DNA from: JACJWR01 sp964556255
Lineage (GTDB): Bacteria > Actinomycetota > Actinomycetes > S36-B12 > UBA10799
Direction of reading: 5' to 3'
Assembly (NCBI GenBank): GCA_964556255.1
Contig: CAZKVQ010000045.1
Span: 1 to 23,781, forward strand
DNA length: 23,781 nt
Shown: piece after piece, positions 20,732 to 23,781 of the stretch
How positions within the stretch are numbered: position 1 is the stretch's first letter
How the letters are laid out: each line of letters starts with the position of its first letter
Made by a program: the position numbers and the translations under genes
The notes under the pieces: model-generated
Database searches by the model: none
The model's input: the letters and a program-made list of their open reading frames with translations, nothing else
Told to the model about the DNA's origin: nothing

Positions 20732-22210
20732 ATGACCACCCTGCGACTGACCAACGTTTCTCCGGCCGCCGCCAAGGCGGATGCCCTCGTCGTCTTCATG
20801 ACGATGCGCAAGGGTGGCCCAGCTGTCTCCCGTGGCACCCCCACGACCAAGGGGCTAGCCACAAAACTCACCCACCTGCTGACCGCCGCCTCGCCGACGG
20901 CCAAGGCTGGCGATGTCGTCCTGGTGCCCTCGGCCGGACTGGTCACCGCCGATGTCATCGTATTCGCCTGCATCGCGGTGGATTCGACGACGGAGGACGT
21001 GCGCAGGGTCGCGGGCTCCGCTCTTCGCGCTGCCGGCGATCGGAAAACGGTCGCCGTCGCGACGCCCGCCGACAGCCCCGAGATCGTCGCCGCCGTCGGG
21101 CAGGGGGCCCGACTGGGCGCCTATCGGTTCACCGCCTTCCGCAGTGGAACGGAGAAGGAGTCCACCGGCACGTCCACTATCCTGCTCGTGGCCGAGGACG
21201 CCCGATCCAAGGCGGTCAAGGTGGCCGTGGCCGACGCCGAGACCGTCACCAAGGCCGTCATCGAGGCGCGTGATCTGGTCAACACTCCACCGTCGGCCCT
21301 GACACCGCACGACTTCGCGGAATTCGTCCGCCGACACTCCCAGGACACCTCGATCCGGGTGGATATCTACAACGAACGCAAACTGGCCCGCGAGGGCTAC
21401 GGCGGGATCATCGGTGTCGGGCAGGGATCCGATCACCCGCCCCGCCTGGTCAGGATGACCTACAGCCCACCTCGGGCCAGGGGACATCTGGCATTCGTGG
21501 GCAAAGGCATCACCTTCGACAGCGGCGGGCTGAGCCTGAAGCCGCCGCCGGCGATGATCACGATGAAGTGCGACATGGCGGGGGCCGCCGCCGTTGCCAC
21601 TGCCACCCTCGCCATCGCCCGGCTAGGGATACCGGTCAAGGTGACCGCCTACTTGGCGTTGGCAGAGAACATGCCCAGCGGCGCCGCTCAACGCCCTGGC
21701 GATGTGCTCACCATGTACAACGGCACGACGGTAGAGGTGCTCAACACCGATGCCGAGGGACGACTCGTCATGGCGGACGCGATTGCCCGGGCCTGCGAGG
21801 ACTCCCCCGACGTGCTGGTCGACGTCGCCACGCTGACGGGGGCGCAGACGATCGCCCTGGGTACCCATGTCTCGGCGATCATGGCGAACGACGATGAACT
21901 CCGCGACCGGGTGGCGGCAGCAGCCGAGCTAGCCGGCGAGTCTATGTGGCCGATGCCGCTGCCACCGGAGCTGCGACCCTCGTTGAATTCCAAGGTTGCC
22001 GACCTCGCCAACATCGGCGAACGGATGGGCGGCATGCTGACAGCCGGGCTGTTCCTGTCCGAGTTCGTCACCTCGGGGACGTCGTGGGCGCATCTGGATA
22101 TCGCGGGCCCGGCCTTCAATGAGGGATCACCACACGGGTACACGCCTGCGGGTGGCACGGGTATCGCGGTCCGGACGCTGGTTGCCCTCGCTGAGCAGCT
22201 GGCGGACTGA
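20732..22210 (+). CDS. pepA: Leucyl aminopeptidase (M17 family)
   Basis: Cytosolic two-metal aminopeptidase releasing N-terminal residues from peptides; in M. tuberculosis the syntenic gene is called pepB. The start is ATG 20732, with CCGGAGG upstream (spacing 5). Of 492 residues, the N-terminal macro-like domain covers about 1-165 and the catalytic domain the rest. Metal and active-site residues are in place: Lys258 and Asp263 (G-K-G-I-T-F-D-S-G-G), Lys270, Asp281, and N-T-D-A-E-G-R-L (338-345) with Asp340, Glu342 and Arg344. A-T-L-T-G-A (366-371) is the expected family segment. It diverges from gcvT and lies 162 bases upstream of lpdA. Length and motifs are complete. Confidence 0.95.
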   Translation: MTTLRLTNVSPAAAKADALVVFMTMRKGGPAVSRGTPTTKGLATKLTHLLTAASPTAKAGDVVLVPSAGLVTADVIVFACIAVDSTTEDVRRVAGSALRAAGDRKTVAVATPADSPEIVAAVGQGARLGAYRFTAFRSGTEKESTGTSTILLVAEDARSKAVKVAVADAETVTKAVIEARDLVNTPPSALTPHDFAEFVRRHSQDTSIRVDIYNERKLAREGYGGIIGVGQGSDHPPRLVRMTYSPPRARGHLAFVGKGITFDSGGLSLKPPPAMITMKCDMAGAAAVATATLAIARLGIPVKVTAYLALAENMPSGAAQRPGDVLTMYNGTTVEVLNTDAEGRLVMADAIARACEDSPDVLVDVATLTGAQTIALGTHVSAIMANDDELRDRVAAAAELAGESMWPMPLPPELRPSLNSKVADLANIGERMGGMLTAGLFLSEFVTSGTSWAHLDIAGPAFNEGSPHGYTPAGGTGIAVRTLVALAEQLAD

Positions 22211-22247
22211 CAACCGAGTCGATCACCCGCCTGGCTGCGCGATCACC

Positions 22248-22268
22248 GTGCGCCACGGGTGGCCGCAC
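22248..22268 (+). terminator. Hairpin after pepA, weak terminator candidate
   Basis: GTGCG and CGCAC enclose CCA and TGG around a 4-base loop, with a one-base bulge, 38 bases after the pepA stop. No T-tract follows. Possible weak termination or attenuation before lpdA. Confidence 0.25.
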
Positions 22269-22372
22269 CCTCGACCGAAGTGGGAGGATGACGTCGATGC
22301 CCAGCGGATCCGGGACGTCCGGAGTTCTGTGGGTGACCGAGAGTCGGTCGATCTCCACCCGATGAGAGGGAT

Positions 22373-23767
22373 GTGGCGCAGTTGAGTCAGGACACCACCG
22401 GTGAGTTCGATGTCGTCATCCTGGGCGGCGGGAGCGGCGGATATGCCTGTGCTCTTCGAGCGTCCCAGCTCGGACTCAGCGTCGCCCTCATCGAGGAGGG
22501 GAAGTTGGGCGGCACCTGCCTGCACAATGGCTGCATCCCGACCAAGGCCCTGCTGCACGCGGCCGAGGTGGCAGACGAGACTCGCGAGGGTTCCAAGGTG
22601 GGAGTCCTCAGCCAGCTCACGGGCATCGACATGGTCCAGGTGAACAAGTACAAGGACTCGGTTGTCGCCCGCCTCTACAAGGGCTTGCAAGGGTTGGTCT
22701 CCCAGCGCGGGGTCACCTACGTGGAGGGGACGGGGCGGTTGGTGGCCCCGAACGCGGTCGAGGTGAACGGCACCCGATACGTCGGCCGCAACATCGTGCT
22801 GGCAACCGGTTCGTACGCCCGATCCCTGCCAGGACTTGAGATCGCCGGACGCGTCGTGACAAGTGATCAGGCGCTGGTCATGGATTGGATCCCACCCAGC
22901 GTCATCGTGCTCGGCGGCGGCGTCATCGGCGTCGAGTTCGCCAGCGTCTGGCGCTCCTTCGGCTCCGACGTCACCATCGTCGAAGCCCTACCGCGGCTCG
23001 TCCCGGCCGAGGACGAGGCCTGCTCCAAGGCACTCGAGCGCGCCTTCCGCAAGCGGGGAATCCGCTTCAGCACGGGTGTCCGATTCTCCGGCGTCACCCA
23101 GGACTCGAACGGAGTCACTGTCACGTTGGAGGACGGCACCACACTGACGGCGGATCTCCTGCTCGTCGCCGTCGGTCGCGGCCCCCGCAGCGAGGGCAAC
23201 GGCTTCGAAGAGCAAGGCGTTGCGATGGATCGTGGCTTCGTGCTCACCGATGATCGGCTGCGCACCAACGTGCCAGGGATTTACGCCGTCGGAGACATCG
23301 TCCCCGGCCTGCAGTTGGCCCATCGCGGATTCGCACAGGGGATTTTCGTGGCCGAGGACATCGCCGGAATTGCCCCACCGGCTCTGGACGAAGCCGCCAT
23401 CCCTCGGGTCACCTACTGCGAACCTGAGGTCGCCAGCGTCGGCTACACCGAGGCGCAGGCCAAGGAACTGTTCGGCGATGACCAAGTGGAAAGCTACGAA
23501 TACAACTTGGCCGGCAACGGCAAGAGCCAGATCCTGCAGACCGCCGGATTCATCAAACTGGTGCGTCGCAAGGACGGCCCGGTGGTCGGGATCCACATGG
23601 TGGGCTCCCGGATGGGCGAGCAGATCGGTGAAGCGCAGCTGATCTTCTCGTGGGAGGCGTACCCGGAGGATGTGGCGGCACTGATCCACGCACATCCCAC
23701 CCAGAACGAAGCCATGGGCGAGGCGCACTTCGCTCTCGCGGGCAAGCCGCTGCACGCCCACGGATGA
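22373..23767 (+). CDS. lpdA: Dihydrolipoyl dehydrogenase (E3)
   Basis: FAD-dependent oxidation of dihydrolipoamide with NAD+ for 2-oxo-acid dehydrogenases and glycine cleavage. 464 residues from GTG 22373 (GAGAGGG just upstream; spacing 3). The FAD-binding G-G-G-S-G-G-Y-A (18-25) is followed by the redox disulfide Cys49/Cys54 in G-G-T-C-L-H-N-G-C-I-P-T-K. The NAD-binding G-G-G-V-I-G-V-E-F-A lies near residues 183-192, and Y-A-V-G-D-I binds FAD. The C-terminal catalytic dyad is His441 and Glu446 in H-P-T-Q-N-E. All features of an active enzyme are present. In related genomes the E2 gene (sucB/dlaT) commonly follows; the window ends 14 bases after the stop. Confidence 0.96.
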   Translation: MAQLSQDTTGEFDVVILGGGSGGYACALRASQLGLSVALIEEGKLGGTCLHNGCIPTKALLHAAEVADETREGSKVGVLSQLTGIDMVQVNKYKDSVVARLYKGLQGLVSQRGVTYVEGTGRLVAPNAVEVNGTRYVGRNIVLATGSYARSLPGLEIAGRVVTSDQALVMDWIPPSVIVLGGGVIGVEFASVWRSFGSDVTIVEALPRLVPAEDEACSKALERAFRKRGIRFSTGVRFSGVTQDSNGVTVTLEDGTTLTADLLLVAVGRGPRSEGNGFEEQGVAMDRGFVLTDDRLRTNVPGIYAVGDIVPGLQLAHRGFAQGIFVAEDIAGIAPPALDEAAIPRVTYCEPEVASVGYTEAQAKELFGDDQVESYEYNLAGNGKSQILQTAGFIKLVRRKDGPVVGIHMVGSRMGEQIGEAQLIFSWEAYPEDVAALIHAHPTQNEAMGEAHFALAGKPLHAHG

Positions 23768-23781
23768 GTGCGTAGATTTGC

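Noticed and set aside
22211..22372. A small gene between pepA and lpdA
   Set aside because: Short open frames here overlap the ends of the two genes and show no conserved motif; the stretch looks like an ordinary intergenic region.
1..23781. CRISPR array, tRNA/rRNA, insertion sequence, prophage or attachment site
   Set aside because: No spaced direct repeats, cloverleaf, transposase or integrase motif was found; the window is continuous core genes.

Overview
The window is high-GC chromosomal DNA with GTG/TTG starts, 4-nt start/stop overlaps and several leaderless-type promoters. The gene content is actinobacterial: a lipoprotein-type CtaC, a PspA-HtpX-PspAB module, DUF3043, and an adenosine kinase of the mycobacterial type. 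From memory, gene order resembles the Mycobacterium tuberculosis Rv2200c-Rv2215 neighbourhood (ctaC, adenosine kinase, HesB protein, glycerate kinase, DUF3043, cobT, cobS, gcvT, aminopeptidase B). The genus cannot be fixed from sequence alone; a Propionibacteriales- or Micrococcales-like organism is a guess. A run of 10 Ns inside the glycerate kinase gene shows that this is a scaffolded draft.

Layout. Positions 1-1493 (minus) hold the start of ctaD and complete ctaC of the aa3 cytochrome oxidase. Positions 1661-3087 (plus) hold a cysteine-desulfurase-fold protein coupled to a TusA-like sulfur carrier. The desulfurase-like protein has no lysine at all, so it cannot form the usual PLP aldimine. 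Positions 3018-5144 (minus) hold erpA, an adenosine kinase and aat; an iron-box-like site lies upstream of erpA. Glycerate kinase (minus, split by the N gap) and quinolinate synthase nadA (plus) diverge around 6440-6480. Positions 7746-10160 (minus) hold the envelope-stress set pspA-htpX-pspAB. Positions 10311-12200 (plus) hold a DUF3043 membrane protein, an aldo/keto reductase and a small conserved protein.

Positions 12203-19502 (plus) form a corrinoid salvage operon behind a cobalamin riboswitch: ECF transporter T, A-A and S subunits, a PhnP-like metallo-beta-lactamase fused to CobU, then CobT and CobS. The first five genes overlap successively by 4 nt. A hairpin that would mask the Shine-Dalgarno of the first gene suggests control of translation. 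The end of the window holds gcvT (minus) diverging from leucyl aminopeptidase and dihydrolipoyl dehydrogenase (plus).

Most of the window is conserved housekeeping sequence with no mobile element, CRISPR or RNA gene other than the riboswitch. The points most worth following up are the lysine-free desulfurase-like protein with its TusA partner, the PhnP-CobU fusion, the iron box before erpA, and the false-looking assembly gap.
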